In this document: piece by piece, positions 21,161 to 30,626 of the stretch
How the letters are laid out: each line of letters opens with the position of its first letter
Numbering within the stretch: the stretch's first letter is position 1
Assembly (NCBI RefSeq): GCF_030124175.1
Contig: NZ_JASKMT010000023.1
Span: 1 to 64,000, forward strand
Source of the DNA: Streptomyces sp. 549
GTDB taxonomy: Bacteria; Actinomycetota; Actinomycetes; Streptomycetales; Streptomycetaceae
Length of the DNA: 64,000 nt
Reading direction: 5' to 3'
Translations under genes and position numbers: made by a program
The notes under the pieces: generated by a model
Told to the model about the DNA's origin: nothing
What the model saw: only the letters and a program-made list of their open reading frames with translations
Databases searched by the model: none

Positions 21161-21349
21161 TCAGCGTTGTGGGGCGCGCGTGACGGTGATCAGGAGCGGC
21201 GTTCGCACCCCGAGGCGGGCGGCGGAGTCGGCGATCACCTCGCCGAGCCAGCCGACCACGTCCACCGTCCACCGTCCACTGTTGATGTCGACCTCCACCC
21301 GGGTCCCTGCTACCGGGGCGCAGTGCGCGAACCAGTCCACGCTGAGCAT
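21161..21349 (-). pseudogene. Possible gene remnant (62-aa open frame)
   Basis: A short frame beginning MLSVDWFAHCAPVAG. Its composition is protein-like, and the same frame stays open and protein-like upstream to about 21470 (reading through AADEAAVQHCHLLRENRDQL), yet no ATG or GTG with a ribosome-binding site exists in that extension. The extension contains a TTA leucine codon near 21379, rare in Streptomyces. The simplest reading is a gene that has lost its 5' end between the STAS gene and mfd. A genuine small protein starting at 21349 is possible. Family not recognised. Confidence 0.35.
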
Positions 21350-21464
21350 CGCAGGTAGCTGGTCGCGGTTCTCTCGTAACAGGTGGCAATGCTGGACCGC
21401 TGCTTCGTCGGCCGCCGACTGCGGCCCGTGCCACCCCGGCAGCGACTCGTGAGGGGGAAGGTGC

Positions 21465-21908
21465 TCAGGGGGTCGTCGTCCCCTGTGCTGAGGGCGCTGG
21501 TGAGGCTGTCCACGTGTCGATCGTGCCCTCCCCTGACGCTGCGGTGGCCGTGTCCGGGCTGCGGGTGTGCGCGACGAGGGCGTGGGCGGCGGTGGGGTGG
21601 GCGGGTAGCAGGGTGCTGAGGCCGGTGAGTTCCAGCAGCCGCTCCACGCGGTCGGGGACGGCGGCGAGGACCAGGGTGCCGTCGGCGGTCTTGGCGCAGC
21701 GGTAGATGCCGATGAGGGCGTTGAGGCCGGAGGAGTCGCAGAAGGTGACGGCTGCGAGGTCGAGGATCAGATGGCGGTGGCCCTGTTCGATGAGGGCCAG
21801 TGCCTGGGTGCGCAGGTGGGGGGCGGTGGCTAGGTCGAGGTCGCCGGCGATGTCGGCCAGGGCGAGGTCGCCGTCGGTGTGCTGTGCGGTGAGACGGAAG
21901 TCGGTCAC
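21465..21908 (-). CDS. STAS-domain anti-sigma factor antagonist
   Basis: A 147-aa protein of the SpoIIAA/RsbV type. The STAS fold occupies residues 1-110 and carries the regulatory phosphorylation motif in FCDSSGLNALIGI, with Ser59/Ser60 as the likely phosphoacceptor; a Thr/Ala/Ser-rich tail follows. Unphosphorylated antagonists of this family bind anti-sigma kinases and free a sigma factor. GTG 21908 overlaps the stop of the upstream PP2C phosphatase by GTGA, so phosphatase and probable substrate are made together. No RsbW-type kinase or sigma gene is adjacent, so the partner must lie elsewhere. Confidence 0.9.
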   Translation of the reverse strand: MTDFRLTAQHTDGDLALADIAGDLDLATAPHLRTQALALIEQGHRHLILDLAAVTFCDSSGLNALIGIYRCAKTADGTLVLAAVPDRVERLLELTGLSTLLPAHPTAAHALVAHTRSPDTATAASGEGTIDTWTASPAPSAQGTTTP

Positions 21909-23338
21909 GGTCGGCTCCCCGGCGTCCCGCCGGCGGGGGCGATGGTGTGGGCGGTGGCGGTCGCGGTGAGGCCGTCTGTGGCGTCGGCAAGGGGGACGGA
22001 CAGGGCCAGCAGGGCGACGTCGTCACCGGCCCCCTGGGGTGTGGCGTCGATGAGGTCGACGGTGTCCCCTATGACCGCGGTCGCACCGCTGGGCCCGGTG
22101 CGTGCGGAGAGGAAGCGGGTCAGGCCCTCTTCTCCGATCATTTCTCCGCCCAGGGTGCGGGCCTCGGTCAGTCCGTCGGTGTAGAAAAGCAGTCCTTCGC
22201 CCGGGGCGAGGTGGATGGTGTGGGAGGCGAAGCGCGCCTCGGCGAGGGCGCCGATGAGCATGCCGCCCTTGGGGCGCACCGCTTCCAGCGTCCCCTGCCC
22301 GCGCAGGTGGTAGGCCGGGGGGTGCCCGCCGGTGGCCACCGTGACAGTGAACCCGTCCTTCTCGTGGGGTTCCAGGGTGCCGAAGACGGCGGTGCAGAAC
22401 CGGGTACCGACGGCCGGGTCGAGGAGCAGCACCGTGTTCAGGGAGGTGAGGACCTTGTCGGGGTCGGGGTCGATCAGGGCGGCGGCGCGCAGGGTGTAGC
22501 GGGTCAGGGAGGTGACGGCGGCCGCTTCGGGACCCTTGCCGCACACGTCTCCGAGGAAGAACGCCCACCTCGTGCCGTCGAGGGGGAAGACGTCGTAGAA
22601 GTCCCCGCCCACGTCCTGCGGGGAGGCGGTGGCGTAGTGGCAGGCCAGTTCCAGCCCCGGTACCACGGGCAGTGCCGGCGGGAGCAGGGTGCGCTGGAGA
22701 GTGGAGGCGAACGCCTGGATGGCGGCCGTGTCGCGCTCCGCGCGCTCGCGGGCCTCCTCCTGCTCGATGCGCCGCTCCTGCTCGGTGCGCAGGGCGGCCA
22801 AGGCCGCAAGGCGCATCTCCAGCTCATCGAGCACGATCGCGGCCAGGTCCGTGAGGGTGGCGGTGTCGTCCTCGGTGATCAGGCGCGGTTTGGTGTCGAG
22901 GATGTTGACGGTGCCCAGCCGGTGCCCGTCTCCGGTGATGATCGGGGCGGCGGCGTAGAAACGGACCGCCATCGGTCCGGCGACCAGGCCGTTGCTGACG
23001 GCGACGGGGTCGGTGAGAGTGTCCGGGATCACCAGCGCCTCGTCGGAGAGAATCGCCGAACCGCATAGGCCCGGCTCCCGGCTGATCTCGCTTACGCCCT
23101 CCAGGCCGTACGCGGCCTTGAACCAGATCCGGTCCTCGTCCACGATCGTCACGCTCGCCACCGGCACCTTGAACAGCCGGGCCGCCATCGCCGCAACACG
23201 GTCGAACGCGCCGTCGGGCGGGGTGTCGAGGATGTTGTAGCGTCGCACCGCGTCCATCCGGGCCGCTTCTTCCACCGCGCTGAGCGTTCGCCGGCCTGGC
23301 GTGCCCACCGGGCCGGTCGCGTGTCGCGCTTGCGGCAT
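21905..23338 (-). CDS. GAF-domain PP2C (SpoIIE-type) protein phosphatase
   Basis: A 477-aa cytosolic phosphatase. Residues 25-185 form a GAF sensor domain (RRYNILDTPPDGAFDRVAAM, CGSAILSDEALVIPD). A helical linker rich in Glu/Arg leads to the SpoIIE/RsbU phosphatase domain from about 225: QRTLLPPALPVVPGLELA, metal-binding QDVGGDFYDVF, FFLGDVCGKGPEAA, VTVATGGHPPAYHL, and FYTDGLTEAR; the Asp residues needed for the dinuclear metal site are present. It should dephosphorylate the STAS protein encoded immediately downstream, releasing a sigma factor in response to a GAF-sensed signal. ATG 23338 follows AAGGAAGG. Confidence 0.93.
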   Translation of the reverse strand: MPQARHATGPVGTPGRRTLSAVEEAARMDAVRRYNILDTPPDGAFDRVAAMAARLFKVPVASVTIVDEDRIWFKAAYGLEGVSEISREPGLCGSAILSDEALVIPDTLTDPVAVSNGLVAGPMAVRFYAAAPIITGDGHRLGTVNILDTKPRLITEDDTATLTDLAAIVLDELEMRLAALAALRTEQERRIEQEEARERAERDTAAIQAFASTLQRTLLPPALPVVPGLELACHYATASPQDVGGDFYDVFPLDGTRWAFFLGDVCGKGPEAAAVTSLTRYTLRAAALIDPDPDKVLTSLNTVLLLDPAVGTRFCTAVFGTLEPHEKDGFTVTVATGGHPPAYHLRGQGTLEAVRPKGGMLIGALAEARFASHTIHLAPGEGLLFYTDGLTEARTLGGEMIGEEGLTRFLSARTGPSGATAVIGDTVDLIDATPQGAGDDVALLALSVPLADATDGLTATATAHTIAPAGGTPGSRP

Positions 23339-23625
23339 CGTCTGCCTTCCTTTGCCGCGCCAGCCTCGGTGGCCAACGACTGTCGCAGCCTAGACCGGCC
23401 TCCCGGCGTCAAGAAACCAACGTTCTCTGAGGATCGGCCGCCGATCACCGAGAGTGGCTCCAGGTGGTGAAGTCGGCCCGGGGCGCGGTGGGCGGAAGAA
23501 GCGCCTTCGTAGCGGCAGTCACCCCGGCACGGAGGGTCCCAGCGGGCCGTCGGGACGCCGGACGCACGCACCCTCCCGGGCCGGTGACTGCCCCGGCCCC
23601 TCCACCGCACCGCACCGCACGAACG

Positions 23626-23657
23626 CGCCCCGCCCCCGGCGGACCGGGGGCGGGGCG
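23626..23657 (-). terminator. Rho-independent-type hairpin after the ABC permease
   Basis: A perfect 14-bp GC-only stem (arms 23626-23639 and 23644-23657) with a CGGA loop lies about 60 nt beyond the permease stop. As usual in Streptomyces there is no U tract. Confidence 0.75.
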
Positions 23658-23716
23658 GGTGACGGGCGGGCGGGGGTGGGCGGCCGGGAAGGCCGCCCAC
23701 CCGCGGCCACCCCGGC

Positions 23717-26296
23717 CTACTCGGTCGCGATGGCGTTCAGGACGTTCATGCGACCTGCCCGGAAGGCCGGCACCAGGGCGGCGACCAGTCCGACGAGCGC
23801 GGACCCGGCGAACACGGTGAGGATCGTCGGCCAGGGGATCTCCAGCGTGGTGAAGCCCTCCAGCGCCAGCAGCTGCTGGGCGGCGGTGCCCCAGCCCATG
23901 CCCAGGCCGAGACCGAGCAGGGCGCCGAAGAGCGCGATGACGACCGACTCCAGCCGGATCATGCGCCGCAGCTGGCGGCGGGACAGGCCGATGGCGCGTA
24001 TCAGGCCGATCTCGCGGGTCCGTTCGACGACGGACAGCGCCAGCGTGTTGACCACGCCGAGCACCGCCACCACGATGGCCAGCGCCAGCAGGCCGTAGAC
24101 CATGTTCAGCAGGCCGCCGATCTGGTCCTGGAGCAGCTGCTTGTAGTCGGCCTGGTCCCGCACGGTGTACTGCGGGTAGGGCTCCAGCTCGGCCTTGAGT
24201 GCCGCGTAGGCGGCCTCCTCCTGGCCCTCCTCCGCCTTGCCGAACATCATCACGTTGAGCGGCATCCGGTCGTCGGGCACGTACTTCGCCGCGGTGTCGA
24301 TGCTGGTGAACATCGCGCCGCCCTCCAGGCTGGAGGAGGACGTGGTGATCGCGCCGACGGTGAGCTGTGCGGGCTCACCGCCGGGGAAGCCGACTCCGAC
24401 GGTGTCGCCGACCGAGAGGCCGTGCTCCTTCGCGAAGTCCTCGTGGACGGAGAAGCTGTCCGGGCGGTAGGCGTCCGCGAGGGCGCCCTCGACGGTCTCC
24501 ACCCGCACGTCCTCGGCGTACGACGGGGACGCGGCGACGAGGTCGACGGTCTCCTTCGCGTCGGCGGGCAGGGAGAGCTTCACGCCCTGGAACCACCGGT
24601 ACTCGGTGACGTGCGCCAGTCCGGGCGTCTCCTTCAGCGCGTCGGCCACCTGCGGGGTGATGGGCTGCATGGTGTCGCCGGCGACGATGAAGTCCGCGCC
24701 GACGGACTTGTCCAGCTCGTCGGAGGCGGAGGCCACCAGCGAGGAACCGACCACGGACAGCCCGGCCACCAGGGCCAGACCGATCATCAGCGCGGCACCG
24801 GTGGCCCCGGTGCGACGCGGGTTGCGCAGCGCGTTGCGCTCCGCGAGGCGGCCCACAGGGCCCCACATGCGCAGCACGACGAGGCTGAGCCCCTTGACGA
24901 CCAGCTGCGACAGCAGCGGGCCGATCAGGATGAACCCGACCAGGGTGAGCACGATGCCCAGCCCGAGCAGCATCGAGCCGGGCCCGGCCTCCTCGCTGCG
25001 GGTGACGGCGAACAGGGCGCCCGCCCCGGCGAGCGTCAGCACGCCGCCGATGACGCCCCGCACCCAGCCGGCGCTGCCGTCGGAGCTGGTCCCGGCGTCG
25101 CGCAGCGCCGCCATCGGCGGCACCCGGCCCGCCCGGCGGGCCGGCAGGTACGCGGCCAGCACGGTGACGAGCACGCCCAGCACCACGCCGACCACCGGGG
25201 TGGTCCAGGCGATCGTCAGGTCGTCGGTGCTGAGGTTCATGCCGACGAGGCCCATCAGTTCCATCAGACCGACGGCCAGTCCGACGCCCGCACCCACGCC
25301 GAGCGCCGAACCGATGAGGCCCAGCAGCAGCGCCTCGATGAGCACCGAGCGGTTGACCTGCCCGCGTCCGGCGCCGATGGCCCGCATCAGGCCGATCTCC
25401 CGGGTGCGCTGGGCCACGAGCATGGAGAAGGTGTTGACGATGAGGAAGACGCCGACGAGCAGGGCGATGCCGGCGAAGCCGAGCAGCGCGTACTTCATGA
25501 CGTCGAGGAAGCCGCCGATGTCGTTCATACCCTCGGCGCTGAACTCCTCCTTCGTCTGCACCTTCCAGTCGCCACCGATGGCCTCCGACACGTTGCGCTT
25601 GAGCAGGTCGTCGGTGACGCCGTCAGCGGCGAGCACCGCGACGTGGGTGTAGACGCCGGAGGAACCGAGCAGTTTCTCCTGCGCGGTCCGCTCGTCGTAG
25701 TAGAGGACGGCCGCGCCGGGGTTGGTCATCTGGAAGGTGGCTATGCCGGAGATGCGGGAGGTGAAGTCGCCGTCGGTGGTGATGGTCCGCAGTTCGTCGC
25801 CGAGCTTGAGGTTCTTCTTGTCGGCGGTGTCGGCGTCGACCATCACCTCGGTCGGGCCGCGCGGCGGGTGGCCGGAGGTGACCTTCATCGTCTTCAGGTC
25901 GAGGTCGGTCCAGTTGGAGGCGACCGTGGGCGCGCCCGTGGTCGGTCCGACGTTGTTGTTCTCCGCGTCGACGACCGTCACCGACAGGCTGACGGTGAGG
26001 CCGAAGGCCTTGCCGACGCCGTCGGCCGCGGCCACCTCGTCGACGACGTCGGCCGGCAGGGTCTGCGGGCGGCCAGTCATGGGCTGCTCGGCGTTGTGCC
26101 CCTCCTCCTCGGGTGCGCTGACGGTGACGTCGGCGGAGGAGTCGGCGAACAGCTTGTCGAACGTGGTGTTCATGGTGTCGGTGAACACCAGGGTGCCGCA
26201 GACGAAGGCCACGGACAGCACCACGGCGAAGCCGGAGAGCAGCATGCGGCCCTTGTGCGCGAAGAAGTTGCGCAACGAGGTTCTGACGACGGTCAT
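23717..26296 (-). CDS. FtsX-type ABC transporter permease (two FtsX domains)
   Basis: An 859-aa permease of the long MacB/FtsX-like class. After an N-terminal anchor (RMLLSGFAVVLSVAFVCGTL) comes a large extracytoplasmic MacB_PCD region, then a three-helix FtsX core with RTREIGLMRAIGAGRGQVNR, two central helices, a second extracytoplasmic region and a second FtsX core (RTREIGLIRAIGLSRRQLRR). Such pairs drive mechanotransmission or lipid/lipoprotein release rather than simple import. ATG 26296 overlaps the ATPase stop (ATGA). Cargo unknown. Confidence 0.93.
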   Translation of the reverse strand: MTVVRTSLRNFFAHKGRMLLSGFAVVLSVAFVCGTLVFTDTMNTTFDKLFADSSADVTVSAPEEEGHNAEQPMTGRPQTLPADVVDEVAAADGVGKAFGLTVSLSVTVVDAENNNVGPTTGAPTVASNWTDLDLKTMKVTSGHPPRGPTEVMVDADTADKKNLKLGDELRTITTDGDFTSRISGIATFQMTNPGAAVLYYDERTAQEKLLGSSGVYTHVAVLAADGVTDDLLKRNVSEAIGGDWKVQTKEEFSAEGMNDIGGFLDVMKYALLGFAGIALLVGVFLIVNTFSMLVAQRTREIGLMRAIGAGRGQVNRSVLIEALLLGLIGSALGVGAGVGLAVGLMELMGLVGMNLSTDDLTIAWTTPVVGVVLGVLVTVLAAYLPARRAGRVPPMAALRDAGTSSDGSAGWVRGVIGGVLTLAGAGALFAVTRSEEAGPGSMLLGLGIVLTLVGFILIGPLLSQLVVKGLSLVVLRMWGPVGRLAERNALRNPRRTGATGAALMIGLALVAGLSVVGSSLVASASDELDKSVGADFIVAGDTMQPITPQVADALKETPGLAHVTEYRWFQGVKLSLPADAKETVDLVAASPSYAEDVRVETVEGALADAYRPDSFSVHEDFAKEHGLSVGDTVGVGFPGGEPAQLTVGAITTSSSSLEGGAMFTSIDTAAKYVPDDRMPLNVMMFGKAEEGQEEAAYAALKAELEPYPQYTVRDQADYKQLLQDQIGGLLNMVYGLLALAIVVAVLGVVNTLALSVVERTREIGLIRAIGLSRRQLRRMIRLESVVIALFGALLGLGLGMGWGTAAQQLLALEGFTTLEIPWPTILTVFAGSALVGLVAALVPAFRAGRMNVLNAIATE

Positions 26297-27081
26297 GACA
26301 CCCGCCCGAAGGTGTCGAAGGCCTTCATGCGGTCGAGCACGGCCTCGGCGGTCGGGCGGGACATCTCGTCGACGATCCGCCCGTCCGCCAGGTACAGCAC
26401 CCGGTCGGCGAAGGAGGCGGCGACGGGGTCGTGGGTGACCATGACCATGGTCTGGCCGAGGTCGTCCACCGACCGGCGCAGGAAGCCCAGCACCTCGGCG
26501 CCCGCACGGGAGTCGAGGTTGCCGGTCGGCTCGTCGCCGAAGATGATCTCCGGCCGGGCCGCCAGCGCCCGCGCCACGGCGACGCGCTGCTGCTGCCCGC
26601 CGGAGAGTTCGCTGGGGCGGTGCCGCAGCCGGTCACGCAGGCCGACGGTCTCGATCACGCGGTCCAGCCACTCCTGGTCGGGCTTTCGGCCGGCGATGTC
26701 CATCGGCAGGGTGATGTTCTCCAGCCCGTTCAGGGTGGGCAGGAGGTTGTATGCCTGGAAGATGAAGCCGATGCTGTCCCGTCGCAGCCGGGTCAGCTTC
26801 TTGTCCTTCAGCCCGGTGATCTCGGTCTCGCCGACCCAGATCTGGCCGGACGTCACCGCGTCCAGGCCCGCCAGGCAGTGCATCAGGGTGGACTTGCCGG
26901 AACCCGAGGGGCCCATGATCGCGGTGAACGCCCCCCGGGCGATCTCCACGTCCACGTGGTCCAGCGCGACGACCTCGGTCTCACCGCTGCCGTATGCCTT
27001 GACGACCTGCCGCGCTCGCGCCGCGACGGCCGTGCTTCCTCCGCTGCCCCCGGTCCTGGGATTTGCTACAGCCGTTGTCAC
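26293..27081 (-). CDS. ABC transporter ATP-binding protein (LolD/MacB type)
   Basis: A 262-aa ATPase energising the permease encoded immediately downstream. Walker A GPSGSGKSTLMHCLAGLD, signature LSGGQQQRVAVARALA, Walker B EIIFGDEPTGNLDSR and the switch His in MVTHDPVAA are intact. GTG 27081 is selected because AAGGAGAGG lies before it and it begins the family-like TTAVANPRTGG; longer frames upstream run through the promoter region. Confidence 0.94.
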   Translation of the reverse strand: MTTAVANPRTGGSGGSTAVAARARQVVKAYGSGETEVVALDHVDVEIARGAFTAIMGPSGSGKSTLMHCLAGLDAVTSGQIWVGETEITGLKDKKLTRLRRDSIGFIFQAYNLLPTLNGLENITLPMDIAGRKPDQEWLDRVIETVGLRDRLRHRPSELSGGQQQRVAVARALAARPEIIFGDEPTGNLDSRAGAEVLGFLRRSVDDLGQTMVMVTHDPVAASFADRVLYLADGRIVDEMSRPTAEAVLDRMKAFDTFGRVS

Positions 27082-27201
27082 GGTGCCTCTCCTTCGTAGA
27101 TGTGGGTTCGCCCCCGGTGCCGCCTCCCGATGCGGGTGCGGTGGCTCGTTGAGCCTCCCGCACCCGCCCCGGCCGCCGCGATGGAGTTTCTCGGTGTACT
27201 C

Positions 27202-27244
27202 ACCCGGGGGCTGTCCCCACCCCCGCGGCCGACAGCCCCCGGGT
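27202..27244 (-). promoter_or_regulatory. 14-bp hairpin in the 5' leader of the ABC operon
   Basis: Arms 27202-27215 and 27231-27244 are perfectly complementary with a 15-nt loop, about 120 nt upstream of the ATPase start. The 587-nt intergenic region 27082-27668 otherwise contains only divergent promoter sequence and a duplicated TTACCGGGCGT (about 27519 and 27540). The hairpin could be an attenuator for the ABC operon or a terminator of a short transcript; it could also be an operator, since arms this long form a palindrome. Confidence 0.45.
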
Positions 27245-27668
27245 TCACGACTCACGCTAGACACCGACGGCCGATCCCTCGTCCTGCGCCAGAACGAGCA
27301 CGCCACGGACCAACCCCCGTGCTGCCCCCTAGGGGTCATGGCCTCCGGCGGCCCCGCTCCCCCTACGTGGGCCGGTCTCCTCGCTGGTCCGGGCCGGGGT
27401 TTCCGGGAGTCCGAGCTGGGGCGGCGGCACGCGGCGGTGCCCGTTCTGCGCCCGTTCTGCGCCCGTCCGACGCGTCCGGCGGACCCGGCGCGGAGCGGGA
27501 CGGGCGTGACGCCGGTGCCTTACCGGGCGTACCGGGGGGTTACCGGGCGTCATCGGTCCCAGTTCACACGCGAAACGGTAACGAGCCTTCCGCTTTTTTG
27601 CTACTTGTGAGTAACGTGCCCTCCTCCCCCACAGCGCCCGTGCCCACCCGCAGCGGAAGAGCCGCACC

Positions 27669-28217
27669 ATGTCCTTCAGCGATCCACCGCGCCACCGCGG
27701 TTTCCCCCCACCACCGCCGTCGCGCCTGCCGGAACCACCCGCCACCCACCGCTGGCACGCCGCCCCTCTGGACGGCCAGTCGTTCGGTGCCGGCCGGCCC
27801 GACACCGCCTGGGCGGACGCGGCCCGGCCGGACGCCGACCGACCGGCTGCCACCAGGCCGGGCGACGGGCTGCCGGGCGGCGGACCGGGGGACGACGGGC
27901 TGCCGCGACTGCGGTCCGCGTACCGGCTGCTGCGGCGCGCGACGACGCTCACCGCGCTCGGCTACTTCGTGCTGTTCCTGCTGCTGTCCGCGTACGCGCC
28001 CGACCTGATGGCGACCTCGCTGCCCGGCGGCACCAACCTCGGACTGCTGATGGGCTTCCTGCAACTACCCGTCGCCATGGTCGCCGTCGTCCACTACGAG
28101 CGGCTGGCCCGCCGCAACGTGGACCCGCTCGCCGACCACGTCCGCGCCGCCGCCACCCCGGCCGACCCGGTGCCGTCCGCCGGCAGCCGGACCGCTCCCT
28201 GGGGAGGCGTCAGGTGA
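27669..28217 (+). CDS. DUF485 membrane protein, symporter partner
   Basis: A 182-aa protein with a ~85-residue Pro/Arg/Gly-rich cytoplasmic N-terminus and then the DUF485 domain: two membrane helices (TALGYFVLFLLLSAYAP and LGLLMGFLQLPVAMVAVVHY) with the family-typical YERLARRNVDPLADHVR after the second. DUF485 proteins accompany acetate/solute:sodium symporters (YjcH with ActP), as here, where the symporter starts inside its stop codon. ATG 27669 follows GGAAGAG. Confidence 0.88.
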   Translation: MSFSDPPRHRGFPPPPPSRLPEPPATHRWHAAPLDGQSFGAGRPDTAWADAARPDADRPAATRPGDGLPGGGPGDDGLPRLRSAYRLLRRATTLTALGYFVLFLLLSAYAPDLMATSLPGGTNLGLLMGFLQLPVAMVAVVHYERLARRNVDPLADHVRAAATPADPVPSAGSRTAPWGGVR

Positions 28218-29827
28218 ACACCCTCGACAGCTCGGCCCAGTCGCTCTCGCTGGCCATCTTCTGCACCGTCGTGAGCATCAGCCTGCTGCTGTGCATCATG
28301 ACCAGCGCCGAGCGGGAGGACCTCGGCGAGTTCTACACCGGCTACCGCAGCCTCTCCCCCGTGCGCAACGGGCTCGCCATCGCGGGCGACTACATCTCCG
28401 CGGCGACCGTGCTCAACACCATCGGCATCATCGCGCTCACCGGCTACGACGGCCTGACCCTGGCCCTCAGCACCGCACTGTCCCTGCTGCTGCTGATGTT
28501 CCTGCTGGCCGAGCCGCTGCGCAACGCCGGCCGCTACACCATGGGCGACGCGCTTGCGCGGCGCTTCAACAGCCGCGCGGTACGGGTCACCACCACCGCC
28601 GTCACCCTGCTCGCCCTCGTCCCGATGATCGTCGTGCAGCTGGCCGGCGCCGGGCACCTGGTCAGCCTCATCCTCGGGTTCTCCGGGCAGGGCGTCCGCA
28701 CCGGCTGCATCATCGTGTTCGGCGTGCTGATGGTCGCCTACGCCACCATCGGCGGCATGCGCGGCACCGCCCTGATCCAGATCATCAAGATCGTCGTCCT
28801 GGTCGGGGCCGCCACCACCGTCGCGGTACTCGTCATGAACCGCGTCGGCTGGAGCCCCGGCAGCCTGTTCCGGCTCGCCGAACAGGGCAGCCAGGCCGGC
28901 CCCGCGTACCTGCGCTCGGGCATCCAGTTCGGCACCGACACCGTCGGGCGCCTGGACACCATCAGCGGCATGCTCACCGTCATCGCCGGCGCCGCCGTCC
29001 TGCCGCACATCACCATGCGCCTGTACACCGCGACGAGCGCGGCGGCCGTGCGCCGCGCGATGTCCGTGGCCATCGGCACCGTCAGCTACGTGGTGGTGCT
29101 CATCGCCGTGATCGGCGTCGGCGCCACCGCGCTCATCGGCAGCCGCGCCATCGCCGCCGGCAGCCCGCAGGGCAGCAACGCCATCCTGCAGATCGGCCAG
29201 AGCGTCGTCGAGGGCACCGGCATCCTCTCCACGCTTGTCTTCACCGCCGTGGCCACCGCCGTCTTCCTGACCCTGCTGTCGTCGGTGGCGGGCATGACGC
29301 TCGCCTGCGCGTCCTCCCTCGCCCACGACCTGTTCGCGCAGGGCGTCCACCGCGGCACCCTGTCACCGGCACGCGAACTGGTCACCGCCCGCCTCGCCGG
29401 GCTGGGCGTCGGACTGCCCGCCGTCGCGCTGGCCATCGTCGTCCAGGACTGGTCGCTCCAGGCCCTCATCACGCTGTCCTTCTGCGTCGGCGCGAGCGCC
29501 CTGTCGCCGGCCCTGGTCTACAGCCTGTTCTGGCGGCGCTTCACCCGCACCGGACTGCTGGCCACGCTCATCGGCGGCAGCGCCACCGCGCTGCTGCTGC
29601 TGGTCTTCTCCACCGTCACCTCCGGCGGCCCGCACGCGCTGCTCAGCGACCGGGACTTCAGCTGGTTCCCGCTGCACACCACGGGCCTGGTCTCCATTCC
29701 CGCCGGATTCCTCTTCGGCTGGCTCGGCACCGTCCTCAGCGGACGCCGCGACCAGCACGGCGAGGTCCAGCGCTACGAGGCCGTGGAGGCCCGCATCCTC
29801 GCCGGAGCGGGCGCCACGCGCCTGTGA
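28214..29827 (+). CDS. Solute:sodium symporter (ActP-like, acetate/monocarboxylate)
   Basis: A 537-aa secondary transporter of the SSS family with about 13 membrane segments. Early DLGEFYTGYRSLSPVRNGLA and the IAGDYISAATVLNTIGI block are characteristic of the ActP/MctC branch that imports acetate, propionate or pyruvate with Na+ or H+. Length and helix pattern are normal. GTG 28214 overlaps the DUF485 stop (GTGA, 28214-28217), indicating coupled translation. Transcription probably ends at the strong hairpin about 35 nt downstream. Confidence 0.92.
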   Translation: MNTLDSSAQSLSLAIFCTVVSISLLLCIMTSAEREDLGEFYTGYRSLSPVRNGLAIAGDYISAATVLNTIGIIALTGYDGLTLALSTALSLLLLMFLLAEPLRNAGRYTMGDALARRFNSRAVRVTTTAVTLLALVPMIVVQLAGAGHLVSLILGFSGQGVRTGCIIVFGVLMVAYATIGGMRGTALIQIIKIVVLVGAATTVAVLVMNRVGWSPGSLFRLAEQGSQAGPAYLRSGIQFGTDTVGRLDTISGMLTVIAGAAVLPHITMRLYTATSAAAVRRAMSVAIGTVSYVVVLIAVIGVGATALIGSRAIAAGSPQGSNAILQIGQSVVEGTGILSTLVFTAVATAVFLTLLSSVAGMTLACASSLAHDLFAQGVHRGTLSPARELVTARLAGLGVGLPAVALAIVVQDWSLQALITLSFCVGASALSPALVYSLFWRRFTRTGLLATLIGGSATALLLLVFSTVTSGGPHALLSDRDFSWFPLHTTGLVSIPAGFLFGWLGTVLSGRRDQHGEVQRYEAVEARILAGAGATRL

Positions 29828-29863
29828 ACGGCGGGTTCGGGTAGGGGTGGGGCTAATCCCGTG

Positions 29864-29913
29864 CGACGTCGGCCCTCGGGGCTCCCGGTCGGGGGTCGTG
29901 AGGGCCGACGTCG
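29864..29913 (+). terminator. Strong hairpin after the symporter operon
   Basis: Perfect 14-bp stem: CGACGTCGGCCCTC at 29864-29877 pairs with 29900-29913 across a 22-nt loop, 36 nt after the symporter stop. Followed by GTCGTTCGGGG, no U tract. Confidence 0.8.
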
Positions 29914-30626
29914 TCGTTCGGGGCGGGCTGAGGTGGTGGGTGCGGTTCCGAACACCTGGCACAGCTGAAAGCGGAGAGCGACTTCCCCGAGTACCGGCCG
30001 AAGAGATGACCAGGACCCGGTACCGGGAACCTGCGGCCCGTCACAACGGCGGGCCCTGTTGGGGGGCGACGACGCACAGACGTACGGTCGCGGCTTCGAC
30101 AGCGATCCCAACGGCGCAAGGGCAGCACCGCGATGACGGTTCAACCCCACCGACCGGGCGAGCGCACCGACGATCAGGGGTGTCCGCGCTGGATTCTCGC
30201 TGTGCCGCTCACCCTGTTCAAGAGCCTGACGGGCCGGGATGGCTCCAGCAGTGGTCCAGCAGTCCCCGGATAGTCGGTCAGGTGGCGAACTTCGCAATCC
30301 GATGTACAAAGAGCCCCGAGATGTCGTATCGTGGTCAGGCTTCTGCGCCGGAGGTCTCGGCAGCAGCGCCCGATTTCCTGTTCCTTCTGCGTCGATCTTG
30401 AGGTGACGTCCTATCAACCAGGCCATGTAGTCGTCCGTGTTCCCCACGTGCTGTCTTGTCGCACGTGTCCGGGGGCGGACGTCGCGCTGGCCTGAGTTGC
30501 GTCACCCTTCCCCGCAGTCTTCCTTCCCGGGTGCAGCTCTGCCGTCTGCCCCGGGTTCTGCGCTTTCCGGCCCCGGTGCGGCTGTCGGCAGGGCTCCCCG
30601 ATTCCTTTGGATCAGGAGTTCCCGTC
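29914..30626. other. Gene-free stretch upstream of the MFS gene
   Basis: About 700 nt with no convincing gene. Both strands have open frames, but their products are mixed low-complexity Arg/Pro sequences that change character every 20-30 residues, and third-position GC is not raised, unlike the neighbours. GC is lower than in flanking core genes. It may be remnant DNA at the left edge of an accessory segment. The promoter of the MFS gene must lie near its right end. Confidence 0.5.

Noticed and set aside
24422..27610. A 1062-aa plus-strand open frame
   Set aside because: Antisense to the FtsX-type permease and its ATPase, which are unambiguous.
29773..30447. A 224-aa minus-strand open frame that could be an integrase fragment
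   Set aside because: No integrase catalytic Arg/His/Tyr pattern or coherent protein-like composition; it also covers the symporter's strong terminator.
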